A DNA stretch of 64,000 nt from Beroe forskalii (taxonomy: Eukaryota; Ctenophora; Nuda; Beroida; Beroidae), in the NCBI GenBank assembly GCA_011033025.1, contig WFMF01000327.1, positions 62,001 to 126,000 of the forward strand. The letters are read 5' to 3'. The notes beneath the pieces are model-generated. The model ran no database searches. It was not told where the DNA came from and was given only the letters and a program-made list of their open reading frames with translations. Shown here piece after piece: positions 1-10,700 of this stretch. Position 1 is the stretch's first letter, and each line of letters starts with the position of its first letter. A program made the position numbers and the translations under genes.

Positions 1-183
1 GTGAGTAAACAAAACTGCAGGCATTTCGAGGACGTTTTTCGTTTTGGTGCAAGTGAAACATTTATATCGTGAGAATCGGTCCAAAATAGCCCATAATCGT
101 ACAACCAGTATATCATTTATTGAATGCCGCCTCTGTTAACCCCTGCCGCTTCTGTTAATAATAACCCCTCTTATCGCATGCAG

Positions 184-746
184 GTGAGGACTGCAGTTCC
201 GAGATACAGCGACACGTAGCCTTCTCTTTGGTGGATGCCACTGGTGTGACGACTACTGGTAGTGGGCGGGGCCTCCTGGTGGCAACCACTGTTATGATGA
301 AGGGAACTGTGTGTGACGACCAGGTGAACTCACCGATCAGAGTAGTGGATTTATTACATTTGTCTTAGCCAAACGGAACTGTATTAAATAAATTAGCGCC
401 TTCTCACTTTGAGGAGACTTGTGATTATGCACAAGGAGTTTCACAGCTCCTCAAACAATACTCCATAATAACTACAACCTCTGCTAACCCATTCAAACAC
501 AAACTCCTGTCACCACGTCCCTCACTGCCTCCCTCCCCCAGTTTACGGACATGGCAGCTAATGCTATCTGCAAGGAAATGGGTTTCTCCTGCGCCAACTC
601 CTGGACAATAGGCGTGGGATGGGGTGAGGACTTGGGACTGCCCATATCTCTCGATAACGTCGCTTGTCGGGGGCCCAATTGGGCGGAGTGCGACTTTGAG
701 CTGTCGCACAACTGTGGGCACAACGAGGACGTGGTCTTGTCTTGCG
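184..746 (+). CDS. SRCR domain 1 (exons 184-323 and 542-746)
   Basis: The first exon reads a conserved Cys, then FSLVDATG, GRGLLVA and GTVCDD. The second continues with AICKEMGFSCANSW, LDNVAC and HNCGHNEDVVLSC. This is the scavenger receptor cysteine-rich fold. The usual GRVEV strand is replaced by a G-x-GLLVA strand, which recurs in every SRCR unit of this gene. The module starts and ends in phase 1. Confidence 0.9.
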
Positions 747-3700
747 GTAAGTTCAAACATATTGCTTTAGACTTTTCCCTTAAGCTGCTACACTGATAGA
801 AGGAAATTCCAGGAGTAATGAGAGATAGCCTGATTTTACAGAATTGGAGTCACTGGCCACATCTATGATAGTTTCAATAATGAAATCATTAATAATGTTC
901 ATCAGTTTCACGTCGCTATTTTACTGAGTTTCTTCCCAGCGGATACCTGTCTGGACGGACACGGGTTGAACATTAAACTGGTGGATAATGCTGGAGATCG
1001 CTCACGGACCAACACCGGACTGGTCATAATCTCGTCTGCAAACGATGACATTGTGAGTTGATTAAGAGTGCCCTGTTGTTAAATTTGTCATTTAAAACTT
1101 CAATATTAATGACCATTAATTGGGTTCATTGTTATTTGCGTAATACATGAAATCAGGAAGACGCGTTGTTCAATTTGCCACCCATTTCTCAAAGTCCCAT
1201 CAAATTCCCCCCTCCCTTGACTTCCCCCTCACACTCCCGATTTCCAGTCTGGGACAGTCTGCAGCGACAACTTCACGCTTTCCGACGGAGAAGTGTTCTG
1301 CAAGTCCATCGGGTACTCGTGTGCCCTGAAGGTGTCGAGTGCGGAGAAGGAAGGGACCACCCCCTGGCCTCTCCAGGAGACCTACTCTATCGCTATGACT
1401 GAGGTGGCGTGCAGGGAGGGGAGCAGTAATGTCACAGATTGTGCACACACCCTCTCACACAACTGTACACACAGTCGGGACCTCTACTTGACATGCGGTA
1501 CGTAAAGGGAGGATAAGGATAGGTAGGTAGGTATGTATAACGTCTTACTAACGTTTTGAAACGTTCTGTTGACTGCCCTTTTTATGAAATTGCGTCCGGA
1601 ACAAATATTACAAATCTGAGAAAATGTAATTCCTTATTCGGGATCAGGTGGGGAGCGGAATATAGCCAGGGTGGGCGTGGCTATCCAGAGCGACGACTTC
1701 GACAACGCCCAGGCTTGGTTAGCAATCGACGGGAACAGAGATGGAAAATGGTCCAGGTGACAATAATTCACAAATCTAATTGGCAATATTCTAAATTGTA
1801 GTCAGATTAAATTTCGTTGAAAGTAAAACCAGAGTTTTGAACATTGCTTAAATTTGACACCCTTTGGTCAAACCTCAGTTCCAACTCAGACCATAATAGT
1901 ATATCAAGCAATAAACTGCATCTGTTATTCAGTGAAACACTATTTCAGTGGTTCTGTAACTCACACAGAATCTACCGGAAATTCTGCCCGATGGATGCTG
2001 AAATGGGAACGACCTATGGCAATAGAGAAGATAAGGATATACAACAGAGTCGATTGTTGTCAGGTAGATTTGGTTGCTTAGCAACATTTGGTTACTAAGC
2101 AAGAATTATTGTAGATAATAGGCATGTATTTGATAGGAAGTATGAGGTTGCTAGGCAACATTTGGTTGCTAGGCAGCATGTTGTTGCTAGGCATTACCAG
2201 GCAGCTTGAGTCTCCAACCAGACATGACAATCCACCACAGGAGAGATTGGTCGGTGCTCGGGTGTATGTTAACGGAACTAAGATGATCAGCGCTACCATC
2301 ACAGAACAGTCAATCACTGACAACGTATACGAGCTTAAGATGGTTGGAATGCGTGCATCGGAGTTTTTCATTGTAGGTTCCCCTGGTAACTCCCTCAGTT
2401 TGGCGGAGGTGGAGGTATTCGGACCGTACAATGACAGTGGTAAGTCATGTGAAATCCTCACTCATTTCATATAATAAACTAGCAGGCCCGATGGGCCTGC
2501 TAATACATAGTTCAATCGGCGGCGCTACGTTGGGCCGGCTAGATAATACAGGACCAAATAATAAGCTCTCAAAATTTTTATGAAGGAGCAAAATTTACTA
2601 TTATTCGTTGGTAACTTTTATTAATGCTAGACCCTGCAAGTTTTGATTATTATAATTTGCTCTTGTATGATATAGTTCAATCTGAAAATTAAAACCGAGT
2701 ATCGTATTCATACTGAACGTTGAATTAAAGCATTGATTCACGCCAAAATCGCAATGTGCTTATGCCCAAATTAGATTCTATTTGATGTTGCTTTTGTTCA
2801 ATCTTAGATTGCTCTAAATTCACATTTTTCTGTTACCATCAACTCAGCATCAATTTAAATTGACCGACGTCTGTCTCAGATTTATGAAGAGATGCTATCA
2901 GAAACAGCCTCCACGATGCCAGCCATAAGGTCGTCCTCTGTCTTCAGATCTTGAATTTCAAACGAAAAACAGTAAACACGCCGTTCTTTTAAACGTTAAA
3001 ATGCAGCAGTCAACAACGTATCAGGAAGCACTCGCAAAGAACTGATCATAATCTGCACGTGCAGAATACGTGTATCCATAGCAACGGTACCATTATGCGC
3101 ATCTTAGCCTTCGTTTCTCTTGATATTTTCTTGGCAAGCTCAAATTTAAACTGTGCGCCCGCACAGACATTATTCACGTGCTCTTACGAAATTATATATA
3201 AGATCAATTAAAGATCGTACACAAATTGCTCAGAAGACAATTCCTCAAATTGGTCTGATGTCCTAAGTTTCGAAACAGCACCCAGTTTCCCCGCTTAGCT
3301 TCACCGCGCAGGATCGTACCCCCTGACAAAATAACCCCAATTCTCCCCACACAGGATCGTGCCCTCTAACGTTCTCCCTCCTGTCTGAGGATGGAACCCC
3401 CGCCACCAGCGGTTCAGGCCTGCTCCTGGTCAACCGACAGCGGTACCAAGGCAACTCATCAGGGACGGTGTGCAACGGCCGCTTCAACCAGAACTCAGCC
3501 GACGTTATCTGTGCCGGTATGGGCTTCTCATGCGCAACCTTCTGGACTGGGAATGCCAGGTGAGGCTTACATCCTCTCATTTACTGGAGTTAGAAGGAAC
3601 AACATAACAACTAACAAGTTAACAATATTGGATTCCAATAGTTCACCTGCCCCAATCAACTAATTAACTACTCCAATTTGCTCTCCCCAATTAACTCTCC

Positions 3701-6700
3701 CCAATTAACTCCCTCTCCGATCAACTCTCTCCAATTAACTCTCTCCAATTAACTCTCCACAATTCACTCTCTCCAATTAACCCTCTCAAATTAACCCTCT
3801 CCCCCTGTGAAGGTGGGACATACAGGAGGAGATTCCAGCCCTGGTGGACGACATCTCCTGTCCTTCTAACGAAGCAGCCTTCTCTCAGTGTACCTACTCT
3901 GATACCCTCTCCAATGGCTTCTGCATGCATTCAGAGGACCTTTTCCTCAACTGCGGTAAGTTGGGGATGACACCAAATCCACGCAAATATCTTATCTGCG
4001 ATAAGTAGCTGACGATGATAATCACATGATTTACGAAAGCAAAATTGTTATCAGTATCTGGATTGCAATTGACAATTATCGTGAGTAATGTCACACTCAT
4101 TTCTAGGTGAATCCTGCACCAACGCCTCCATTGGATACGAGTTTAAGCTCGTTGATAGGGATGGGAACCGTGCTAAGAAAGAAGGTCTTCTGATTGCTGA
4201 GGCAAAAGCTGGTTCTGGGGTAGGTTATTAATAGGGATGTAATTGTCAAGTTATCCTATTTTAGCAAGAATTTTAGATTGGATATTCTTGTTTTGAATGA
4301 TCTATATAATCCCCCTCTTAGATCTTGATCCACCCACCCTCTATCTTACATTTCTTACATTTTCACCAGCAAGAAGTGCCTGGTACCGTATGTGACGATG
4401 GTTTCAACATGACCTCAGCTACTGTTATCTGCAGAGAAATGAACTTTGCTTGCGCACGAGGTTACTATCCAGTATCCAACGATCCAGTTGATTTGTAATA
4501 TAATCTCGATTCTCGCCTTTCAAATTCTTCGAAATCCCTCAATTCTTCAAAGGAATATTCTTCACTTTCCGTAGATCAATAAAATATTACATCCTTTGCC
4601 AGTAAAGAAGTAACCCTTTCCAACCTTTTCCAGGATGGTACAAGAAGCAGTGGACGGAGCTGCAGGTCACGTACCACATTGTGCTGGACGAGGTGAAGTG
4701 TGGAGATGAGAGCATGAGCTTCAACGAGTGTAGTTACAAGAGGATGGGGACCAACTGTGCGCACTCAGAGGACGTCTTCCTCATGTGTGGTAAGTGGAGA
4801 TAGCCTTCTTCCTAGCAAACGACCGGTTACCATTTCTCAATAAATCTGGTTTCGGTTGGCTAAAAACGCCCGGTTAACAGCACAACCGGTATTTCGGTTC
4901 AGTTAACCGTTCGTTGCCTACTTCAGTACGTCTTCCTCATGTGTGATAAGTGGAGCTAGCCTTCCTTCGATAAGATTCTTGAAGAGGGCCAAGACATGCC
5001 ACGATAGTATACCAGCTGTGGGGATTTCCAGGGCATAGACTTTTACAAATCAGCCAGAATTTGAAGTATGTGACTTTTCCTACTTTATTCTTAACACTCT
5101 GCCCCTCAGACGACGAATGTTCCCCTGTCGAGTTTACCTTTTCTCTGAAGGATGCCACTTCTGGGGTTGATGTCACTTCCTCTGGTAAAGGACTCCTCAT
5201 CGCCTCGCACAACGATTCGGACACGGTGAGTGGTTCTATCAGATATATGAGAGATCGGAGTTTGGCGACCTCACTTCCGTTTATTCCCATTCATTCACCT
5301 TCGGGACTCCTTAAACGCATGTATCCCATTCGACATATTTCCATCTTGTTAAATTTCCTACTACTTTTCTTACTCACAACCTTCTGTTTCTACATCAACT
5401 CTGCCACACCCTCGACCCTCATTTCTCTCTCACTTCAGGAAGGCACTGTGTGTGACGACATGTTCACCCTCCCCACTGCGACCCTCATCTGTCAGACCAT
5501 GGGCTACACCTGTGCGAGGGACTGGTTCGTGTCCCGGCCTGCTACAGAACTCCAGTCCTCCATGGACATTGTTCTGGATAACGTGGACTGTCCGGTGAAC
5601 GCTACTCAGTTCGGGAACTGCTCCTTCGAGATGGGGCACAACTGCCATCACTCCGAGGATGTCATGCTCACCTGCAGTGAGTAGAGTATCTTTCAGATCT
5701 AAATATTTCAATATCATCAAGTCATACTTTCGATCTTTATACTTTCACGTGCAGTGAGTAGAGTCCTGAGAAATAAACCCACGGCATTCATGAACTCAGT
5801 ATTTAAATACTTAAATATCAGCTGATACCTTCGATTTCTTTTCTCACGTTCGGTATTTTAGACACTTTTACGATGGGCCAAGCCTTATTGACTCCTAACG
5901 AGTCCTGTTCAGCTTATTTCATCATCCACCTCTAACAATGAATGTATCTCCAGAGCACACGATAGCAGAGTGCGAGAGGAAGGATACTTTTAATTTCCTG
6001 CTGGTAGATGAGAATCTGGAGGATACCACTGTCACCGGGTCAGGACTTCTCATGGCCAGGAGAGAGGAGGACGACTCGGTAAATCTTATTCTAATTCAGT
6101 TATTAGTGACGAAATCGGTAAAATTTGCTTTGATTTTAAGCAAATCATGACTAACAATTACTGGGCAACCTGTTCTTATCGAAGATTTGTAACCTGCTGA
6201 CATCCCCCATTTTATCCTCAGACCGGTACAGTTTGTGATGACAAGTTCAACTCCACGTCAGCGGATATCATTTGCAAAGAACTCGGTTTCAACTGCGCAA
6301 CCACCTGGTATTCCAGCGTAGAGTATGTAAGTATGAAAGTGTTAGCATTTCAGTTATTTCTAACAATACCTACCAATCAAGCGTTCGCAATAAAATATTA
6401 ATTATCTGTGCTTATCACAGAGTCACTGAGATTTGAGGGAAAGATATATTCCATGATCAAATTGCAGTACTGTACCATAACTTATCATACTTTACATTTA
6501 GTCAGAGAAGTATATGATTATCTGACTATGAAACTCCGACCATGATTCTCCTCTCCTCATGACTTGACTCCTCCCTTTATCAGGGACAGAACGCCAACCT
6601 ATCCATCATCCTGGACAACATAGCGTGCAATGAGGAAGCTGAGTCCTTCACAGACTGCTCGTACAATAACAACCACGACTGTAGTCATAACGAGGACGTG

Positions 6701-8892
6701 CACTTGCTCTGTCGTGAGTAGTCTCCTCTTGACTGTAGTTTCCTCTCCTGTTTTGTTTATAAATTAGTATTTTATTCTGCTGATTGAACGTGATTATGTC
6801 AGCTATATTATTCTTCTCTGCTATATTATTTTATGGACGAAGGAAACCCTCTTTCAATCCAATATTAACCATGACTGGAGAAGCAATCCCCACCATGATT
6901 GTAGATGCAATCCTCACCCTACTCCTCCCAGAGAACGAGTGCAGAGGCCGGCCTTTCTCCTTCTTCCTGGTGGATAAGAACGGGCACCAGACGACCACCG
7001 GAGAGGGGTTACTCCTTGTCAGCATCATGAAGTCCGGACAGGTACGGGATTGCAAGTTCTAAGATACGTTAAACTGCGTTTCATTTGTACACAAGGGGCA
7101 AATTTGTTAGCAGATTAGCTATCAGCCATCCTATCTTTTATCGTTTACCTTTATCCTTTATCCTTATCCCTCACAGTTTACTCTCTTCGCTCTTTCTCCA
7201 CTCCCTCTTATCTCCACTCTGATCCTTGGATTATAAAATTGATATTCAGTGTTTGTTTGATGATTGTCATATACCTGGATACACCTTTATAGATAAGACT
7301 TTGAATTATACACCGTTCAATTCAGGGCACGTCTGGGGGCACGGTGTGTGGTGACGGTTTTAACGATAACGCTGCTGCTGTTATCTGCAAGCAGATGGGG
7401 CACGACCATGCTGTGTCCTGGAGACAAGACAACGCCAAGGGAATACAGGTACCGTCTTGTGTTCTTCCTCCAGAAATACAGTGTCAGCAGGATGAAATAT
7501 ACAATCTATTTAGCCAGTTTCTTCATTACAGCTTATCATCATGACTCCTTTCCCCTTCTTTACCCTCCCCTTCAGCTTTTCAGATGATCTACCACCCCCC
7601 CCTGAATCTTGTTCTCTCTCCCAACCCTTTCCTTTTCAGATGATATACTTCCTTCTCAACTCTTAACACTCCCCTTTACAGATGATCTACTCCCCCTCCT
7701 GAACTCTGTTCCCTCTCCTAACCCTATTTCAGATGATCTACTCCCCTCTCCTGAATCTTGTTCTCTCTCCTAACCCTCCCTATTTCAGATGATCTACTCC
7801 CCCCTCCTCAACTCCGTGTCCTGTGTCTCTGCTGACCAGCAGTTCAGTTCGTGTGACTACTCCCTCAACTACACGTGTACCACTGATGTGTATCTCCAGT
7901 GTGAACGCACCACTTACTCCCAGTTCATGTGTCCACCAGGCTCCCACTACTCAGCCTCCACTGCAACCTGTGAACCCTGCCCAGCTAACTCCTACAAGAC
8001 CCTCTACGACGCTTCGCAGTGCGAGGCGTGCACCACGGGCACGTTTAGTGGGGTGGGTGGCACAAGCTGTGTGCAGTGCCCGGGTGACGCCCACGTGGTG
8101 GGCGGGGACTGTCTGTGTGCGCCCGGCACGTACCTGGACTATGTGAACGGGGCGTGTGCGAAGTGCCCTGCGAACACCTTCAGCTCTAAGCACAGTGGGG
8201 GGTGTGAACCCTGTCCAAGTGGGAGTGTGTCAGGGGCGGGGGCTGTGGTGTGCCTGTGTGGGCCGGGGGAGGCGTGGGGTGAGGAGGAGTGTGTGGCCTG
8301 CCCCTCAGGGGCTGTCAGTGGGGCAGCCAGCAACACCTGCTCAGCGTGCCCTGAGGGCGTGCCCCCCACCAAAGACAAAGGGGCGTGTCTGTGTGGCACT
8401 GGCTACTTCTGGGATAATTCCACCTGCTCACCCTGCCCTGCAGGAGAGTTCACAGACTCTGTAGGGTCGTTGTCCTGCCGACCTTGTCCGGACTTCACCT
8501 TCTCCCGCGCGGGCGCGTCTTCCTGCGCGGCGTGCAGCGAGGGGGAGGCGTGGCAGGAGGGGGCGTGTAAGGCGTGCTCCTCTGGTTACTATGGCGACGG
8601 TGTGAAGTGCATCTCGGTGTCTGATCCTAAGTTCGCGGAGGCCATAAAAGCAGTGCGCGCTAAGAGTAACTCGTGGATGTGGCCTGTGGTGCTCCTAGTC
8701 GTACTGGGCGTGGTCTGTGTAGTGCTGATAGTGAAACTTGTAAAGTACCGCAACAAGGTGAAGACTCTGCAGCGAATACCCTACGGTATGGACATTGTGG
8801 AGGGCGATGACGAGTTTGTGGTCATGTCATACGAACCCAGGGTGGTGGAGTCTTCCGCAGACAATGTCCCCTTATTCCCGGCTTCGGACTGA
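184..8892 (+). CDS. Multi-SRCR / fucolectin-type / GCC2-GCC3 single-pass receptor, 5' partial
   Basis: This is the 3' part of a type I membrane receptor whose upstream exons lie before the window; base 1 begins with GTGAGT, a splice donor. Exons I assign: 184-323, 542-746, 940-1052, 1248-1497, 1648-1756, 1949-2063, 2241-2439, 3355-3559, 3813-3955, 4107-4219, 4370-4460, 4634-4789, 5110-5225, 5439-5676, 5954-6078, 6222-6326, 6584-6713, 6932-7041, 7326-7448, 7789-8892 (stop TGA). All junctions keep frame with GT-AG ends, although the donor at 4461 is a weak GTTACT. The order is SRCR x2, fucolectin-type F5/8C, SRCR x5, cysteine-rich GCC2/GCC3-like repeats, membrane segment, tail of about 50 residues. 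SRCR receptors bind polyanionic or microbial ligands or act in adhesion; recognition or cell-cell adhesion is inferred here. Nothing indicates a pseudogene. Confidence 0.93.
940..1497 (+). CDS. SRCR domain 2 (exons 940-1052 and 1248-1497)
   Basis: It has the same two-exon structure as domain 1: a short phase 1-0 exon with IKLVDNAG and TGLVIIS, then an exon with SGTVCSDNF, VFCKSIGYSCA, VACREGS and LSHNCTHSRDLYLTC. The loop between GYSCA and the next Cys is longer than in domain 1. Cysteine spacing otherwise matches the neighbours. Confidence 0.9.
1648..2439 (+). CDS. Fucolectin-type F5/8C (FTP-like) domain (3 exons)
   Basis: The exons are 1648-1756, 1949-2063 and 2241-2439. They read NIARVGVAIQS, AWLAIDGNRDGKWS, SVTHTES, IRIYNRVDCCQ, ERLVGARVYVNG and LAEVEVFG. 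This matches the fucolectin/tachylectin-4/pentraxin-1 variant of the discoidin domain, in which the paired Cys (DCC) and AxDGNRDG motif are typical. The module is flanked by phase-1 introns like the SRCR units, so it could have been shuffled in. Family members bind fucose and often use Ca2+; binding here is inferred. Confidence 0.85.
3355..3955 (+). CDS. SRCR domain 3 (exons 3355-3559 and 3813-3955)
   Basis: Here the strand exon and the GTVCNGRF exon are fused into one (3355-3559), and the intron lies after FSCATFW instead. The second exon carries VDDISCPSN, FSQCTYSD and SEDLFLNC. The final helix region lacks the usual HNCxH and reads GFCMH. A 915-bp intron (2440-3354) with no recognised gene precedes it. 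Confidence 0.88.
4107..4789 (+). CDS. SRCR domain 4 (exons 4107-4219, 4370-4460, 4634-4789)
   Basis: Three exons encode KLVDRDGN, GTVCDDGFNMTSATVICRE, FACARG|WYKKQW, LDEVKCGDE and NCAHSEDVFLMC. The 4461 donor is GTTACT, weaker than the others, but joining 4460 to 4634 restores both frame and the aligned CARGW motif. Confidence 0.85.
4925..4965 (+). repeat. Local duplication of the end of SRCR exon 4634-4789
   Basis: The intron holds a second copy of the exon end plus splice donor, about 155 bp after the first. It covers GTCTTCCTCATGTGTG and the bases after it. In the copy the donor GTAAGT is changed to ATAAGT, so it should not be used. Confidence 0.7.
5110..5676 (+). CDS. SRCR domain 5 (exons 5110-5225 and 5439-5676)
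   Basis: Two exons read FSLKDATSG, GKGLLIAS, GTVCDDMFTLPTATLIC, GYTCARDW, LDNVDCPVN and HNCHHSEDVMLTC. Cysteine spacing equals domain 1. The intron between them is open for part of its length, so it can be mistaken for one long reading frame. Confidence 0.9.
5954..6713 (+). CDS. SRCR domain 6 (exons 5954-6078, 6222-6326, 6584-6713)
   Basis: Three exons encode FNFLLVDENL, SGLLMARR, GTVCDDKFNSTSADIICKE, FNCATTWY, LDNIACNEE and HDCSHNEDVHLLC. The extra intron falls after the central Trp region, near the intron in domain 4 but in phase 0. Confidence 0.9.
6932..7902 (+). CDS. SRCR domain 7 (exons 6932-7041, 7326-7448 and start of 7789-8892)
   Basis: The reading runs FFLVDKNGHQ, GEGLLLVS, GTVCGDGFNDNAAAVICKQ, SVSCVSADQQ, SSCDYSLNYTC and DVYLQC. 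The last exon opens with ATGATCTAC, directly after CAG at 7786-7788. The ATG is an internal Met codon, not the gene start. Five copies of this exon start sit in the preceding intron. Confidence 0.88.
7584..7788 (+). repeat. Tandem copies of the last-exon 3' splice site
   Basis: The polypyrimidine tract, AG and first bases of the last exon (AG|ATGAT.TAC) occur at 7584, 7640, 7682, 7733 and finally 7789, the copy that is used. Spacing is 56, 42, 51 and 56 bases. Splicing to the copies at 7584, 7682 or 7733 meets a TGA within about 20 codons; only the last copy gives the long open exon. Confidence 0.85.
7903..8892 (+). CDS. GCC2/GCC3-like Cys repeats, membrane segment and cytoplasmic tail
   Basis: The last exon continues with about seven cysteine repeats of the ephrin-receptor-like (GCC2_GCC3) type. 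They have the pattern C-PG, C..CP.....F......C..C, for example CPANTFSSKHSGGCEPCPSG. A strongly hydrophobic stretch, PVVLLVVLGVVCVVLIV, follows near bases 8680-8730. Basic KYRNKVK comes next, in keeping with an outside-to-inside orientation. The tail of about 50 residues is acidic with isolated tyrosines (MSYEP, PYGMD) and has no catalytic domain, so signalling would need partners. The stop is TGA at 8890-8892. Confidence 0.9.
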   Translation, partial: ERTTYSQFMCPPGSHYSASTATCEPCPANSYKTLYDASQCEACTTGTFSGVGGTSCVQCPGDAHVVGGDCLCAPGTYLDYVNGACAKCPANTFSSKHSGGCEPCPSGSVSGAGAVVCLCGPGEAWGEEECVACPSGAVSGAASNTCSACPEGVPPTKDKGACLCGTGYFWDNSTCSPCPAGEFTDSVGSLSCRPCPDFTFSRAGASSCAACSEGEAWQEGACKACSSGYYGDGVKCISVSDPKFAEAIKAVRAKSNSWMWPVVLLVVLGVVCVVLIVKLVKYRNKVKTLQRIPYGMDIVEGDDEFVVMSYEPRVVESSADNVPLFPASD

Positions 8893-9493
8893 GAAGGCGG
8901 GGCATTTAGTGGGGTTACATTAATTTATAGATTTACTGATTGTTTTGATGCTTTATTAGGAATCAGAATGGAGATGTGGATATCATTATACCCGATACTA
9001 TTGCATATTGCACACAGGGGAGTAGCCGGGAGAGAGATCTTGTAGCCAAGTAAATATTAATAAGACATTCGAAAGGTTTTGGACCCTCACTGTCCCCTTT
9101 CCAAAAACCTGGCTACGCCTCTGGATTCACAATGTCACCGATTCCTAAATATGCTGCTCAATTGATACAGACTCCTTAGCTGGGATCCACAGCGTTGATG
9201 ACATCGACCCTCGATTATAAACGAACGATGAAACTTACAGATGAATGAACGTAATTCGTTGATATTTTTACTATCATGATGTACAGTAATTATTTTCATA
9301 CGATTCATGTACTTTGTATTTTTATCAGTTTCTGAGTTTTAATTTCTTGTTTTCGATTTGAATGGCGAATGAAAAGTACGCTTTTATTGATTTAGTAACT
9401 AATTTTAATGATGATTATTGTTAGACCTATGGATTTAAATTTGTTACTTTGCTAATTTTTTACAATTTGTATAATGTTTCATAATGTGATTTT

Positions 9494-9546
9494 TTATCTT
9501 CCCCCTCTGGCCTTTTTGTCTTACAAAAGGCATTGAGGGAGGGTTA
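9494..9546. repeat. Dispersed short hairpin repeat, copy 1
   Basis: An imperfect inverted repeat. CCCTC and GCCTTTTTGT on the left pair with ACAAAAGGC and GAGGG on the right. Related hairpins occur at 18283-18332 and 20083-20131. Confidence 0.6.
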
Positions 9547-9630
9547 CAAATGGACAAGTTTTGACTTTCCCGAGAAATTTGTACAGACTTTTAGTAAAAT
9601 ACTACTTTGACTGTTGTAACGATGATAGCT

Positions 9631-9636
9631 AATAAA
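9631..9636 (+). terminator. Candidate poly(A) signal AATAAA of the receptor gene
   Basis: It is the first canonical AATAAA downstream of the stop codon on the same strand. It is unsupported by transcript data, and a variant signal nearer the stop is possible. Confidence 0.4.
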
Positions 9637-9940
9637 CGAACAGAATGTCATTTTCATGTGCACATGCGAGCGCGTCATAAATTTAATTTAAATCATGATT
9701 GCCGCGCGTGTGAAGTTCACTTTTTGAAATTTTGACTAATTGCAAGCGTTGTTGGGTCTAGCTCGAGGGAGGGAAATGAAACGCCCACTTTAGAGGCAAT
9801 GGGCGAAATTCTTGTTAGGATTGTGAATATTTTCTGATCAAACTAGTTTTCTTTGCTTATGAATACTGATTTATACGTTGATTAAATTTGATTAAATATG
9901 AATCAATCCAGAGACTGAATTTTCGAGAAGCTGTTGATTA

Positions 9941-10700
9941 ATTGCTGATACAAGAAGAAACTAAAATGAGTTGTCTTTTCACACCATAGCGTATCACTTA
10001 CAATCACGTGACCGTCACGTGACCGCAATTATCCCGCTCCAGCCCAAGCCCTATCACGTGACTAGCACGTCGCAGCGTTCGTATCAGGTAAAACATGTGG
10101 AGTGCGTGTCACGTGATCGAATTTGTCATTCGATACGCTACGCAGCACTGATCGCATTCCGGGTGCAATGTTATTGTATGACACACCTAGCATGTAGGGA
10201 GGCACATGTAAAGCTATGTACATTATATACTGATTTTGATACACTATGATATAGGAATGTGGGTGTAATGTTATCCTACACGCAGCTTTTACCGCATGAA
10301 TAAGAGTTTCTCTGCAGCCAGGGTTTACGGAAACAGCTTTGCAACAGGGTACATTAATAATATACAAATACAATATACATTGAGCACAGTTTACATTGAA
10401 AGTTTCTCAGCCAGGGTTTACGGAAACAGTTTGCCGCAAGTGTACAATATATAGTATTTTCACGTATTTTTATTTCATTTTATTAACGTATAATATCCCC
10501 TTTTTTAGAAGTAAACAGGGGACTGTTTCCGGAATCAAAAGCTTTTAACCCTGCCAAGGTGGTCAGTAGCCCACAGTTACTTCTGTAATGTACTAAAGAT
10601 GTTCTATGTTTAAAACTGCCTCTTCTTGCGTATAGGTACATTCAATACAGTTCACAATGAATGCAATTTACATAAAAAGATTTAACACAGTGTACATTAT
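9941..10700 (-). mobile_element. Dispersed element copy A (inverted, interrupted)
   Basis: The reverse complement of 9941-10451 matches the right part of the copies at 12321-13161 and 36050-36891 almost base for base. Homology resumes at 10635 after a 183-bp insertion and fades near 10700. The element ends with ATTGCTGATACAAG and carries four CACGTG sites. A 103-codon frame is identical in all three copies, but an overlapping opposite frame is too. This points to recent copying rather than coding. No terminal inverted repeat or target duplication was found. Confidence 0.8.
10452..10634. mobile_element. 183-bp insertion inside copy A with TATA target duplication
   Basis: Copies B and C are continuous across this point, whereas copy A has 183 extra bases flanked by TATA at 10448-10451 and 10631-10634. 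No clear terminal inverted repeat is seen, so the class is unknown. Confidence 0.55.

Larger units (their letters stand above)
8893..9940 (+). other. 3' UTR and intergenic DNA after the receptor gene
   Basis: No coding signal is seen. The only AATAAA on the plus strand is at 9631-9636, about 740 bases after the stop, and is the best poly(A) candidate. A short hairpin repeat lies at 9494-9546. Confidence 0.6.

Noticed and set aside
5061-5684. 207-codon frame as a single exon of the receptor
   Set aside because: Its middle part (5226-5438) is an intron with standard splice sites; splicing restores the SRCR pattern shared with the other units.
10062-10373. 103-codon frame identical in three dispersed copies
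   Set aside because: Identity is shared by an overlapping opposite-strand frame and by non-coding flanks, so it reflects recent copying; no start context or homologue.
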